From Galerina marginata (taxonomy: Eukaryota > Basidiomycota > Agaricomycetes > Agaricales > Galerinaceae), in contig JAECYW010000030.1 in the NCBI GenBank assembly GCA_023014335.1, positions 310,001-374,000 on the forward strand: a stretch of 64,000 bases of DNA, read 5' to 3'. Numbering within the stretch: the stretch's first letter is position 1; every line of letters begins with the position of its first letter. The notes under the pieces were generated by a model, which worked only from the letters and a program-made list of their open reading frames with translations, made no database searches and was not told the origin of the DNA. Below are positions 44,537 through 55,722 of the stretch, one piece after another. Both the position numbers and the translations under genes were made by a program.

Positions 44537-45280
44537 TCAGTTCTTTTCCTCTACAGCTATAGAGTCGAAATCGGGTGGATCTTGGCCAATAGCTGTCATG
44601 AAAGAATGAAAGGAAATTTTACTATTGTAGGTATCATAATCGAACGGCCTTCGGTCGATTAAATGAGCACCTGCATCCACATCGGCCTCGAAGTGAAGCA
44701 TGCGTAAAGGGTCAATCCATTTCTTCCATAAGGCTTCGTACTCTGGCCGTCTGTGGGATCGAACCTCAGTATAGCGTGCGAGGGTATAGATGAATGATGC
44801 CTTGCTATCATGGGCGTAATTTGGATCCAGCCATTTTTGAAGTGATTGGGGTGTGGGGCGTCTATTCTTCTCGTTAAGTTCGTAGTGTATGGCTGCCCAG
44901 ACTAGAATATAAAGAAATGATTCTAGGTCATGGCGATAAAGATGCTTAAGAGCTGGGTTTTTAGCGGGAACGGGCTTCAGTAGGTCGCGCGCCATGAATA
45001 GGAGTGTACCTGTGCGGTAATGGGGCGCACTGACAAGGAACTTGCCGTCTTCACCGACCTCTGACGCCAAATCGAAATTATTGAGTACACCCAAGCTTTC
45101 GGAGCCCTTACGCTTATTAAAAGCGTTTTCAGTTGTGTGTTCGAGTGGCAAATCACAAAGTAGGCGATATGGAAATTTACAGCAGGGGTTTATGTCAGAG
45201 GTTACCGAAGTGGACGAGGAGTAATAGGATGCGGATGAAACATCGAAAGAGGACCCAGACATGGATGAAAAAGGCGCCAT
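44537..45280 (-). pseudogene. Truncated FunK1-type protein kinase (C-terminal lobe only)
   Basis: 247 codons from ATG 45278-45280. GVLNNFDLASEV, RTGTLLFMARDLL and LYRHDLESFLYILVWAA match the end of the catalytic domain of FunK1, a kinase family expanded in mushrooms. The N-lobe, ATP-binding lysine and HRD-type catalytic loop are absent upstream. In the metal-binding motif, usually Leu-x-Asp-Phe-Asp-Leu-Ala, the first Asp is Asn (LNNFDLA). The N-terminus is Ser-rich and unrelated. It may be a translated remnant or a pseudokinase; a long-inverted-repeat element starts 305 bp upstream of its start. Expression is not testable here. Confidence 0.68.
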
Positions 45281-45584
45281 GTTGGGCAGTCACTTGAAAG
45301 CGCGATGAATGTGCCACTGATTGAGATGGCCGGTTGGCGTTCGCGGCCGGAGTTTATTATATCCGTGATTTTAGATAGAGAAGGCCCAGCAGTTGGAAGG
45401 TAATTCAGAGGACTTGAATCCAGTTTTGAGCCTTCAGTGAAGTACAATGGTTGAGAGCAAGGTTGATTGGTCCCAATCCGGCGTTCAACGAAACGCGTCA
45501 CGGTGTTGGACACGTGATCGTCCTCGATTTCCCTGCTGTTTCCCATCTTCGCTAGCGCTGTTGGCAATGTTGCCATTCGCCTTA

Positions 45585-46957
45585 TGGCGTTATTTCTGTA
45601 CAAAAAATAAAATCTAGCAACTTTTTGTGTCCGCGACCAACTTAAGGCTATTTTAGTGAATTTCGCCCTACTTTACCTGGTAAGATTTTCCGCGACTTTC
45701 GAATTCAAATCGCGCAACTTTCAAAATTTCCCGCGACTTTCAAATCACATCCCCCTACTTTCAGAAATTTCCCGCGACTTTCAGATCACATCCGCAACTT
45801 ACAGAATTTTCCGTGACTTTCAAAAATCCCGCAACTTTCGAATTTTGCGCAACTTTCAAAATCCCGCAACTTCAAGGTTTCCGCAACTTTCAGGACACTT
45901 AGTCCTAATCAATGGTAAGCCCCTTTTCAATGCTATTCCCTGAGGTTCCTGCCGTTGCCTGTGACCTTCGGCATCATCCCAATGCGGAAGGTACTCCCCG
46001 CCGGCGCTTGTGCTCGCTGTCTCCGACGACGAGCTCATTATTTGATCATTCCTCATTCGTTTTCTTTGATCTTTTTTGTGTATTAATACTTATTTAATTG
46101 TAATATTTGTAATATAAATTTATATGCATGAAATCCTGCCTAAGAATCCCCTAAATTACAATCCTATGAATGTGTCAACTTCCAAGCCTGGAACTACCAG
46201 TCATTGAGACCTCCGATTCACGGCACTGATAAGCCATGGCTCTAAAATATGGCTATAATATTTATCAGTGCTTTTAGGTGGTTTAATACTGTTATTACTC
46301 AAGATGTATGGTGTATTGGATGTGGTAGCCCGCTGGTACATCAACAGGTTTGCAATTTGGTGGCTTTTCAGGCAGGATTTCATGGATATAAATTTATATT
46401 ACGAATATTACGATTAAATAAGTATTAATACACAAAAAATATCAAAGAAAACGAATGAGGAATGGTCAAATAATGAGCTCGTCGTCGGAGACAGCGAGCA
46501 CAAGCGCCGGCGGGGAGTACCTTCCGCATTGGGATGATGCCGAAGGTCACCAGGAACGGCATGAACCTCAGGAAATAGTAAATAATAACACTGAAAAAAA
46601 GACTTACCTTGGATTAGGACTAAGTGTCCTGAAAGTAGCGGAAACCTCAAAAGTAGCGGGATTTTGAAAGTTGTGCCAAGTGCCGAAAGTAGCGCAAAAT
46701 TCGAAAGTCGCGGGATTTTGAAATTCGCGGAAAATTCTGTAAGTTGCGGGATGTGATCTGAAAGTCGCGGGAAATTTCTGAAAGTAGGGGGATGTGATTT
46801 GAAAGTCGCGGGAAATTTTGAAAGTTGCGCGATTTGAATTCGAAAGTCGCGGAAAATCTTACCAGGTAAAGTAGGGCAGAATTCACTAAAATACCCTTAA
46901 GTTGGTCGCGGAGACGAAAAGTTGATGGATTTTATTTTTTGTACAGAAATAACGCCA
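45585..46957. mobile_element. Long terminal-inverted-repeat element 1 (1373 bp, TA target)
   Basis: Arms of about 550 bp (45585-46142 and 46370-46957) are inverted copies beginning TGGCGTTATTTCTGTAC; TA flanks both sides (45583-45584, 46958-46959). Inside each arm a degenerate short tandem repeat (core CGCGACTTTC) runs about ten times, followed by a mirrored stretch that could encode the same short peptide from either side. The central unique part is only about 230 bp, so there is no transposase: a non-autonomous, foldback-like element of TA-targeting type. Confidence 0.8.
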
Positions 46958-47156
46958 TAGTTCACAGTTTGGTTTGGTTGGCCGCACCCGTATTCAGTAG
47001 TAAAAAGGAAATGCTTGAGAAGATCAAAGGAACGTCGGACACCTGTGTAAGAGCGAAGTGCTTGCGTCAGGACTTCTGAGAAAGTTCGGGGTATATGTAC
47101 CTACAAAAGAAACGGAGGCACAGTGCCAAAAATTCGTACTAACAGGAATGTAGGTA

Positions 47157-49368
47157 TGACGGCCTTTCCAGGGAAATATTATTTTACACACACCTTTTCC
47201 AAATTTGTAGTCGGCGCACTTACTTCCAGGCAACCCGAACACTTAGATAGGCGCGAAAACAATTAGTGTACCTATTTCCGAGAACATTTACTATGTCCGC
47301 AAATACTTTTCATGATCCCGCAAACTCTTAGTGTGTCCGCAAATTATTTTTTATGATCCCGCAAACTTTTAGGGTGTCCGCAACCTTCTTTATGCATTCC
47401 GAAAACTTATTTACAGTTTTTTTGTCCATTCCGAAACCTTTCTTATGTCCGAAAACTTGTTCTGAATTACTTCTATTCCCCGAAAACACCTTTCTGTTTG
47501 GTTGCCAAGTATCAGGCCGATCGTCGGCTGCTTGTCGGAGTTCTAACTACATAATACCTACTCAAAGCGCTTGAGCGTGTGTGACATTGCGTTCAAGCTT
47601 GGATACAGGACTCGGACTGACCGTTTGAGGACTTCAAAGAAGAAAATAAACTGACTTACTGCACTATCCCTAACTGCATTTAAAACCAGTCAGAATAAGA
47701 AGTTATGACTTCTAATTTATGTAAGGACCAACTCAACTTCGCAAAAATGCACTCAGTTCAAATCCACGGAAATTTTGCTTAGCTGGGGTCTCATAGAGAG
47801 GAAACCAATATTATTATGTGTCAAAATTATCTACTACAAGTATATATGTACAGATATATAAAACGGCGCGGCGGTGGCCACGCCGCGGGAGTCCCAACAC
47901 ATTGACATTGGTGTCGTTTGTGATAAGAAGAGGCATGGGGTAGATGCCGCTTACGAAACGGCGGATTAACGACAGGGGTGATCGGGCGGCGCCGCGGGAA
48001 TCCCAGCGCGCGGGCATGGAAAAATGGAGATGGTGGGGGGAAAACAGAGTGGTATCGGGAGTGCAAGCGATGCGAAACGGGACGCGGAGGCGCTCCAACT
48101 GCGTCCCACCTCATCAAAAGACGACGAGGGGCGACGATGCAGGAGCCGCCGCCGCTCGCCTGCCCTGCCAAATGACAATGAGGGGTCGCGGCGTGCTGCC
48201 GCTCGCCTCGCTGTCGCGTCGAGTCCCAACAAGGGCTGGCGGGCAGTATGCACCCCATGCCTACTGCCCTGTCTATCAAACGACGAAGAGTGGTGGAAGC
48301 TTCCAGCCACCCGACCCACCGCCTCCTGTGCGCCTTCATCCTCGCTGACCTGCAGTGGTGTCGGGTTGGTGAGTGTCCAATCCCGGCCCACATCTCTTGG
48401 AGGAGGGGCGCACGGGATGAGGTGGGGTGAGTCCCAGCGCGCGGGTGCTGGGTGCCGCTTGCGGAACGGCGGTCGACGGACGGTGGGATAGTGGAGGTCG
48501 GGTGCCGTACGAAAAATGCCGAGGCGGTGCGATTGAAAACGCGTCGGCGTGGGGAGGCGAAGTGTAGACGGCGGGTGCTAAATTCGGTGATTATGGGGAA
48601 TGGGCGGTGGGTGCGGTTCACGAATGGACCGCCGCGGGAGTCCCAGCGCATGGGCGTGCTGGCCATTTGCACAGTGGAAGCTGGAGGGCGGGGGCTAACC
48701 GGTGACGGCTACCTGCTGGCGGCCAGAACCACACATTTGATGGTTCCGACATGGTACAGGCCACATTTGAGCCTGTACCAAGTGCCAGCGGCGGTGCACG
48801 CGTTCGGTGGGGATGGAAGAGGTGGTGGTGGTTGGAAAGGAAGCCTCTGCTGGCACGATCAACAGAATGAACACCATCACGTGATTATGCCCTTTTTGGT
48901 CAACGCAGCCTCGCAGGCTGCATAATTAAAACTCCGCATAGCAGCCGACTCTAAGGCTCACACTCGGCAAACAAACAGGGCTCAAGTTTCGTACATAGAA
49001 AAAGTTTCGGGAATGCCAAAAAAAAATGTAGATAAGTTTTCGGAGTGCATGAAAAAGGTTGCGGACATGCTAAGAGTTTTCGTGAATGTGCAAAAATAGT
49101 TTGCGGACACCCTAAGAGTTTGCGGGAATGATGAAAAAGTGTTTGCGGACCCACTAAAAGTTTGCGGGATGACGAAAAAAAATTTGCGGACACTCTCAAA
49201 GTTTGCGGGATGATTAAAAAAATTTGCGGACACACTAAATGTTTCGGAAATAGATATACTAAATGTTTTCGAGCCTATCTAAGTGTTTGGGTTGCTCAGG
49301 AGTAAGTGCGCCGACTACAATTTTTGAAAGGGTATGTGTAAAATAATATTTCCCTGGAAAGGCCGCCA
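47157..49368. mobile_element. Long terminal-inverted-repeat element 2 (2212 bp, TA target) with GC-rich core
   Basis: The left end TGACGGCCTTTCCAGGGAAA and the inverted right end TGGCGGCCTTTCCAGGGAAA are 19/20 identical; similarity continues for roughly 330-400 bp (to about 47480 and back to about 48970). TA stands outside both ends (47155-47156, 49369-49370). Subterminal tandem repeats with core GTCCGCAAACTTTTAG occupy each arm. The interior 47870-48660 is much richer in GC and has its own direct repeats. No transposase was seen. Confidence 0.75.
47870..48660. repeat. GC-rich direct repeats inside element 2
   Basis: The phrase GCCGCGGGAGTCCCA or a near copy recurs around 47881, 47990 and 48630, partly (GAGTCCCAGCGCGCGGG) near 48428; GCCGCTTRCGRAACGGCGG occurs near 47947 and 48454. 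The copies are spaced several hundred bases apart and diverged. Long ORFs here are a by-product of low stop-codon frequency. Confidence 0.6.
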
Positions 49369-50377
49369 TATGTAGGAGTGTTGGATGAGCAAACCGACAT
49401 CGCCGCGCTACGTAATCACAGCGCCAACGATGGGACTTTCAGGTATACAGCCCCAGGCTGAATAAATCATACCGAACTTTACGGCGAATACTTTACCAAC
49501 TGGTACGCAAAGACATACAACCTTACGCTAGTTGCATCAATCTAGCGCTAGGACCGGGCTTCAACAGCAGAACCTTTGGGTTGTAAACTTCAAAAAAGTA
49601 TGAGCCTGGAAACTCAACATGGCTCGAGCGACCCAGACAGAAGACACAAAGTTGCACAAACTTATACTGGGAAACAAGGACACTGCCAAGTGCATCGCAG
49701 ACTACTGGCAATTCGAGAACAGTTATCGACTTCCATAGCGGCTGCAGGGGAACAAGAAACGAAGCTGACTGGACGCAAGCAACAAGGTAGGAACCGACCG
49801 CGTGCTGCAGACACGGTGCGTTGTGCCAGAGGATATCCTTTTCCAACTAGGATCCATTTAAGTCGCACTCTGGAGAGCGCAGACGCGACAGGAAGCCGAT
49901 ATATGTTGTGCGGTGTTCTAACCCAGTGGATCGACAATTAAATGACAATTCTTGCCAGGATTTTTCTGCCTGTAGGAAAGAGAGCCTTCAATATATCGCG
50001 TATGTTGGACGGAATAGTACTGACCTGGAGTCATAAAGCTCGCCAATACCATCATGCTTTGCCGACGTGGAGGGAGCGAACGGAGTGGTGGAATATTTGG
50101 GGGGAAAGGAAGCAAGAAACCATCAAATGCGTGCGAATTCTGCTTTGAAACCGCGGGCCGTGTTTCCAAGGACGCATGGCATCGACTCCAGTCCAGCTTA
50201 CGGTCGACGGTCGTAGTACGAATCCGGTCACTCGAGTCAATGTCAAAACATTTCACCATGAATTACAGACAAATTGTAGAGCGTATAATTTGGAAAGGGG
50301 CAAATACAATGCTAACTAGTAAGTATGGAACTTTGTAGTATTTATTGAATAGTATTTCCACTGGACATAATGTAGGC
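49369..50377. other. No gene recognised
   Basis: Overlapping ORFs on both strands around 49523-49941 show no family features. Confidence 0.4.
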
Positions 50378-51881
50378 TTATCCAGTGTAACGGCCGTCTA
50401 GACTGGCCGGAACTCGGCTTCCGTCAGGATACGCTAAATTGCGACTCATAGGTAAGTTATGATGCGAAGATGCCCTCCCATCGAGAAATATTGTGCCGTC
50501 GCCATAGTTTGTTCTTCTTGAGTTCAAGTCCTCCGGATAAGGCGAGGGCAATGAAATATCCCTTCTCTCTTTGAATTGGTATGAATCACGCGCATAATAT
50601 GTCGACGCCGTCTCACGCGCTGGGGCTGCTAGTTGTCGCCTCTGACGTTCTCGTCTCCGACGTTCTCTTCCGACTATCCACCAGACTATCGGGATCACTA
50701 GAAGTATCGCGCCGCCGATGCATCCACCAATCACAGCAGCGGAGTTTACCTTTTTATGTGGAGCCGCCGTGGAAGAACCTAAGGAGGTTGGGGTATTGGT
50801 TGAGCTGGATGATGGAGTCGAAGCCGTTGAGGTTGTTATTGTACTGGAGGCAGAAATGCTGGAGGAAGTCGACGACGAAGTTGCGCTGGAGGAAGACGTG
50901 GAAGACGATGCCGGCACTGGTATTCCAAGCGCAACGTCTTTCGCAACCTCGGGGTCAAAAGACGGGTGACTCTATAAAAGGTAAATCCCGTAAATCGCAC
51001 ATCTAAACACAACACAAGTCAAGGCTTAGAAATATCTAACATTGATATCCAAAAGTGACCATGGAGGGAGATCTATGGCAAACAGATTAGCTGCCATATC
51101 GCGGAAAGGGGGGATGAACAAGCCTGGTATGCCATTGACGGAGCTGTGCAGACTGCCGAGGTTGGCATTATTGTCGGGAATTGTAAAATGAAAGTTTACG
51201 GATCAGCAACGCACTTTTCAGATGTTAAATGCACTCCAGTACAAACGGCGGACCATGTCTTCCAGCTTCGAGGGGAGAAATTTCAATACGAGAGCAAGTT
51301 TGCATCGTATTCCTTACTCGACATATGTACCACCTTGACAGTAAGCGCAGGCTGAAACGAGGTGATATAGGGGGCTTGAGCAGGAGCAGATATCCTGATT
51401 CTGAACTGTCGGGGGAGCATACGAGTCCCCGTTACTGGCAAGGATCTCCTGTTCTGAAGGGAAATTAATAGGTGACAGGGGCCAGTATTAGCTATGGAAA
51501 TCTGACGTACGGGATGCAGGCGCACACGCTGCAAGTATCTGCGAGGCAAGGTAACAAGGATCATTTTGGGCATCGTTCTCCGCCTATAAGTTAGTATAAC
51601 AGAGTTGGTCGACATCATGGAAAAAAAAAGCGAAATCGTCGAACCCATTCAAATCCAGACGGGCAACTTGGAAGCTGGCAACAAAACGCCTTCGATCCAG
51701 AGGAGCAGCATTTTCCAGTCCCACAGTCGTCTAAAGGGGAAGGAAGCTTTGTTTGACTGGACGAACATTTTCCGTTGCAAAAGGGGGCAGTGCCGCTCCA
51801 GCCGCAAACCGTTGAAGTAGTAGCAAAGGCGACGGGTGAGATGACGAAAAGCAGGACCATACTTTGGAGTATCATAATCAT
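50378..51881 (-). CDS. Cysteine-rich single-pass membrane protein (mushroom family)
   Basis: ATG 51879-51881 opens a signal peptide (MIMILQSMVLLFVISPVAFA) and a disulfide-rich segment (VCGWSGTAPFCNGKC ... CGTGKCCSSGSKAFCC). Further exons, read through GT-AG introns of uncertain exact limits, contain NDAQNDPCYLASQILAACA and ICSCSSPLYHLVSACAYCQG, a pattern common in agaricomycete surface proteins. The last exon (50378 to about 50965) has VAKDVALGIPVPASS, a long Ser/Thr mucin-like stalk, one membrane helix (AAVIGGCIGGAILLVIPIVW), and a basic cytosolic tail starting GRERRRRERQRR. It is likely an O-glycosylated surface sensor or adhesion protein. The first exon may belong to a separate gene, but both parts share strand and layout. 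Confidence 0.6.
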
Positions 51882-53643
51882 CGTTAGGACGGCGCCAGGA
51901 AAGACGGGGTTGAAAAGGAAAATTTAAGGCGCTTATCAGGCTTTTGAGGACAGTTCATTCGGACGACCGCTCCGCAGTAGGAACCCCGATGACCGTACAC
52001 TCTTGCTTCTATTAGTATGCATAGCAAATTACACAAAATAGCACGTACCAGCACGTACAGCATAGAGCCCCCACGACGTTTCAGTCATGTCACTTGTATG
52101 TGGCGCTACGTGCCTTCCGGAGAGTGGACATTAATATGTTGAACCATCAAAAGTCCGTTAATGTTCATCTGGTGAGGAGCTTCAGTGTCAGGTTAGGCCT
52201 CGGGGTGTATTATCGTGTAATACGACGCATTTGTCTCCAGAATGTCCCACTCATACAGCCACGGTTTCAAAGGACGAGTGCCTGGTAGGATAGAAAGTTC
52301 ATTTGGATGGAATGAATTCCTGACGCAAAATTCATTGACAGTTTATCAAAGCACGGGGCACCCACACCAGGCTGTCCAACAGCATTACCATGATGGGTTC
52401 TTTTCCGCATACACACGTCCAAAAACGGGGTCTGAATAAAAATAAAATGAGAAACTGGAACAGTCGGAATGAATGGTGTCAATCAGCATGAGAAAAAATC
52501 TACATTTTTAGAGGGACGTGTGGATGGATGGTCCGCTGCCCACACCCCATTGCTCTGGTATGTTCCGATGATCAGGACATGCATGAAGCCTTTGGTTATT
52601 TGAGGAATCGTTAGCGGATTTGAATATGCAAGAAGTATCAATCACTCACAGCATTTATCCGATTCGTACATCGAAAAACGACTGCCTCAAGAAATTACGT
52701 GGGTAAACAATTAATTATGACTGTAACTCCGGTCCTTGGCAGACTTAGAGTACTCGCGCCTTCATCCACTTTCCCTTCTTTTGCTTTTTCATTGAATCGC
52801 CGGATTATCATTCGCCGTGCAGTCTATCGAGCCTTCGTCGATGTTTGTCAATCGGTCGCCAGTGCGGCAAAAAATAAGCCTCTTAGGTCGCCAGAGAGGA
52901 CTAAATACGGGGAACAGCGCTCATCCTGTCGGCCGAGAACGAGAAGCTATACCACTGTGACTAAGACGCTTCCGACGCTCCAGCAGACACGTTGAGTTTC
53001 AGACCCTCCTGTGTTCAGATAGAGTAGCTACCAACATATCACTGGTTGTCAGAGAATTGGAGGTATTTCATTGCAGCCGCTGGATTTTGTATAGGTGGCT
53101 GTCAAATCGTCGGTAGGCGTTGCAATACTGTGAAGGTCTATAGCTATATTAGGATCGTGCTGCGGTAGAAAGTGGAAATATTTTGCGATTAACTCAGAGG
53201 AAAGTAAGCGGTTGTACACAAATTGTGTACCTGGCAGCATGAAAGAAAGGCCGTAGCTTCGCTCGCATCAAGAGGGATAGAGAACGCGCCGGGTGTCCAA
53301 CATCTGGATGAAGGAGGAAAACAAAAGGATACGGCGCAGCGATACGTAGAGGTTGACGCGGAAGACGGCAAAAGAGCAGAACGATGTCCCAGATAGAGAT
53401 CAGGTGCGGAAAGTAATAACGACGCGAGAGCAGAGCTGGTCAAAAATCTCAACTGAAGGGAATCACAAGAGCAGATATGCGTTCAGGCCTTTGATCGAAG
53501 GAACCGACGCTGAGATTCAGAGAACAAAATGGCGAAAGCATGTCCACAGACGAACCAAGATAAACTGCGAGACTCCCAGCCGGTCGCTGTCCATGAAAGT
53601 TACACAGTATAAATCAGCACCGGAAAGGTCGGGTTCAACATTA
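51882..53643. other. No gene recognised
   Basis: No coherent exon series, repeats or RNA genes seen on either strand. Confidence 0.4.
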
Positions 53644-54165
53644 GGGTCGTTCAGAGTAGCTCGGTTGGGCCTCATTTGACTTTCATTTGAGTCTCGGTTG
53701 GGATTTTAGTTGGAACTCGGCTGGGCGGCAAGGATGCGGTCAATTCCGAAATGGTGAGTTCAACTTTGATCACGGTTGGCCAACTAGAAAGTTCGGCGTT
53801 AGGCAGCCGTCGGAGTTTCAACGGGACATTCTATTTTTAAAAATTCTTTTATTTTTACTTTCGTTTAATTGGTCTATGTATGTGCCTACACCATATGTAG
53901 AATATATCTTCCTCTTTGAGCGTGCAAGGAGCAGGTCGGCGACGATGATTATGCGATTTTGATTATCTCAATCAATGTGGTTGAAGCTCCGACGGCTGCC
54001 TAACGCCGAACTTTCCAGTTGGTCAAGACTCAACCGTGATCAAAGTTAAACTCACCATTTCGGAATTGACCGCATCCTTGCCGCCCAGCCGAGTTCCAAC
54101 TAAAATCCCAACCAAGACTCAAATAAAAGTCAAATGAGGCCCAACCGAGCTACTCTGAACGACCC
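53644..54165. mobile_element. 522-bp inverted-repeat element (MITE, TA target)
   Basis: Arms of about 190 bp begin GGGTCGTTCAGAGTAGCTCG and are near-perfect inverted copies, flanked by TA (53642-53643 and 54166-54167). The centre is AT-rich and about 130 bp. TA duplication suggests mobilisation by a Tc1/mariner-like or similar transposase encoded elsewhere. Confidence 0.82.
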
Positions 54166-54295
54166 TATTCGGGATTGAAAATTTCTTTTTGAATTTAAAC
54201 CAAACAAAAGGAGCTATCAGCCTATCACATGACTTTAATCTTATCTAATCTAGATTCTAGAGGACGGAGAGCAAGCTGTCAGTGTTCTACAATCA

Positions 54296-55215
54296 ATGTC
54301 GTCCCAAACATCAGTAATGCGACACTCGTCTTATCGGGGCATACTTAGTGATAGTATCTGTGCAACTCCTCCCTCTGAGTCCATCGTGGGTCCCCATCCT
54401 AGCTCCTACACTAGTACTAATGCGTTCAATCTTTCGTTCGATACGATTCGGACGGCAAAATGGTCACGAGCAACCCCTCCGTCATGGTAGTCCCGATCCT
54501 ACGATAACGACTGCCACCTCTGAAACGCACCCACTTGTGCTGGGCGAATCTGAGCGGGTTACAGCAGCTCAGCCCATACCAGCCAATAGAGCCGCAGATC
54601 TTTCCCCTAATGCAAAAGCTGGCCTCAGTGCATTTCAATATACGTTGGATGTTTTGGGAAAAATACCAGTTCCAGGAATCGGGGCGGTAACCGCAGCTTT
54701 ATCGCAGATCGTCAAAAATATCCAGGTAAGAGTTCCATTCAAAGACGGGTACCAGCATGAATTTCCACTGTGCCTAGGAAATGCCGCAAGTGGAAGCTGG
54801 TTGGAAAGCCCTGGCCGAGCGTTTGGCCTGCCTCTCGCTCTTACTGCGAGAAATCGCTGCCGCTCCCGAATTACAAAGTGAGATGGAACAATATTGTATC
54901 CCACTTAACAAGTGAGCCTTCAGACCTCTTTCTTGTTTGGGATACGAATTTTGAAGTCCAATAAACAATGCGCCGCGCACAGTGAGATAGGCCAACTGTC
55001 CCAAGACATCGAACAAGCTTCCAAACAAGGGAAACTCCTCAGATTTTTCAATAGCACAGACGCAATAACTTCCCTTTCGGCGCATCAAAAGAAACTTGAT
55101 AGTATCTACTCACGCGCTGGCAGGCGGCTTTGTGCATGAATACAGCGTTGACAAAGGTCGAGCTTAGAGCCCATCTTGATGAGGTGGTATCTTCGCTTCA
55201 TGTGCGATTTCTCCC
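54296..55215 (+). pseudogene. Broken N-terminal helical domain of an NLR or MLKL-like protein
   Basis: Exons ending at 54725, then 54778-54911 and from 54983 join in frame. They encode FQYTLDVLGKIPVPGIGAVT, AGWKALAERLACLSLLLREI and EIGQLSQDIEQASKQGKLLR followed by TSLSAHQKKLDSIYSRA. This arrangement matches the four-helix N-terminal domain (MLKL/HeLo-like) that mushrooms place before NACHT or NB-ARC modules. Near 55115-55125 a one-base shift separates this frame from ALCMNTALTKVELRAHLDEV, the expected continuation. No nucleotide-binding domain follows. The exon before 54480 is uncertain. Confidence 0.5.
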
Positions 55216-55722
55216 TAGTTTTGGCACGCTCGCGACTGACAATGACTATTTTTTTTGTCCCAGGAGATGTTTTCCGGTGCGAGCCTCTCTTCGAATGCAG
55301 CAGCTATCAGCATGACGGAAAATACAATGGGCAAGTTTATTTTTATTTCTATCCGGTTCACCCGTGATTTATCTAGGTTTTTGTAGGTGACGTTCTTGGT
55401 TCTGTCCTCACCAACAATCAAGTAAGCAGAAACACGAGGATCACAATGACCAGCAATAGGTTTGGTGAGTTACAGCATTGCTTATTTACTAGCTATTAAC
55501 TTTTTTCTCACCAAAGGCAAGGTGCACGGGTCGGTGCTCTCACACAATACGACTGGCCCGTAAATTCTTCCATATCCAATCATCATGGAAAATGATGTAC
55601 GTTTGTAACGCGTAATTTGATGTCGAAATTGTACATACAGTATACTAATTTGAAGGAACGTTATTGACAGAAATGGTAACCCCAACTGAAAGGTCTCCGA
55701 CTACAGTATGCTCACTACAGAC
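55216..55722. other. Spacer between convergent genes
   Basis: No further NLR domain is visible; short AT-rich ORFs only. Confidence 0.4.

Noticed and set aside
45656..46886. Two mirrored small ORFs with similar peptides
   Set aside because: They lie in the inverted arms of one TIR element; the similarity is due to the DNA repeat.
47827..48672. 281-codon minus-strand ORF in the GC-rich core
   Set aside because: It spans direct repeats in different frames, is Arg/Pro/His-rich and overlaps equally long ORFs on the other strand; few stop codons explain it.
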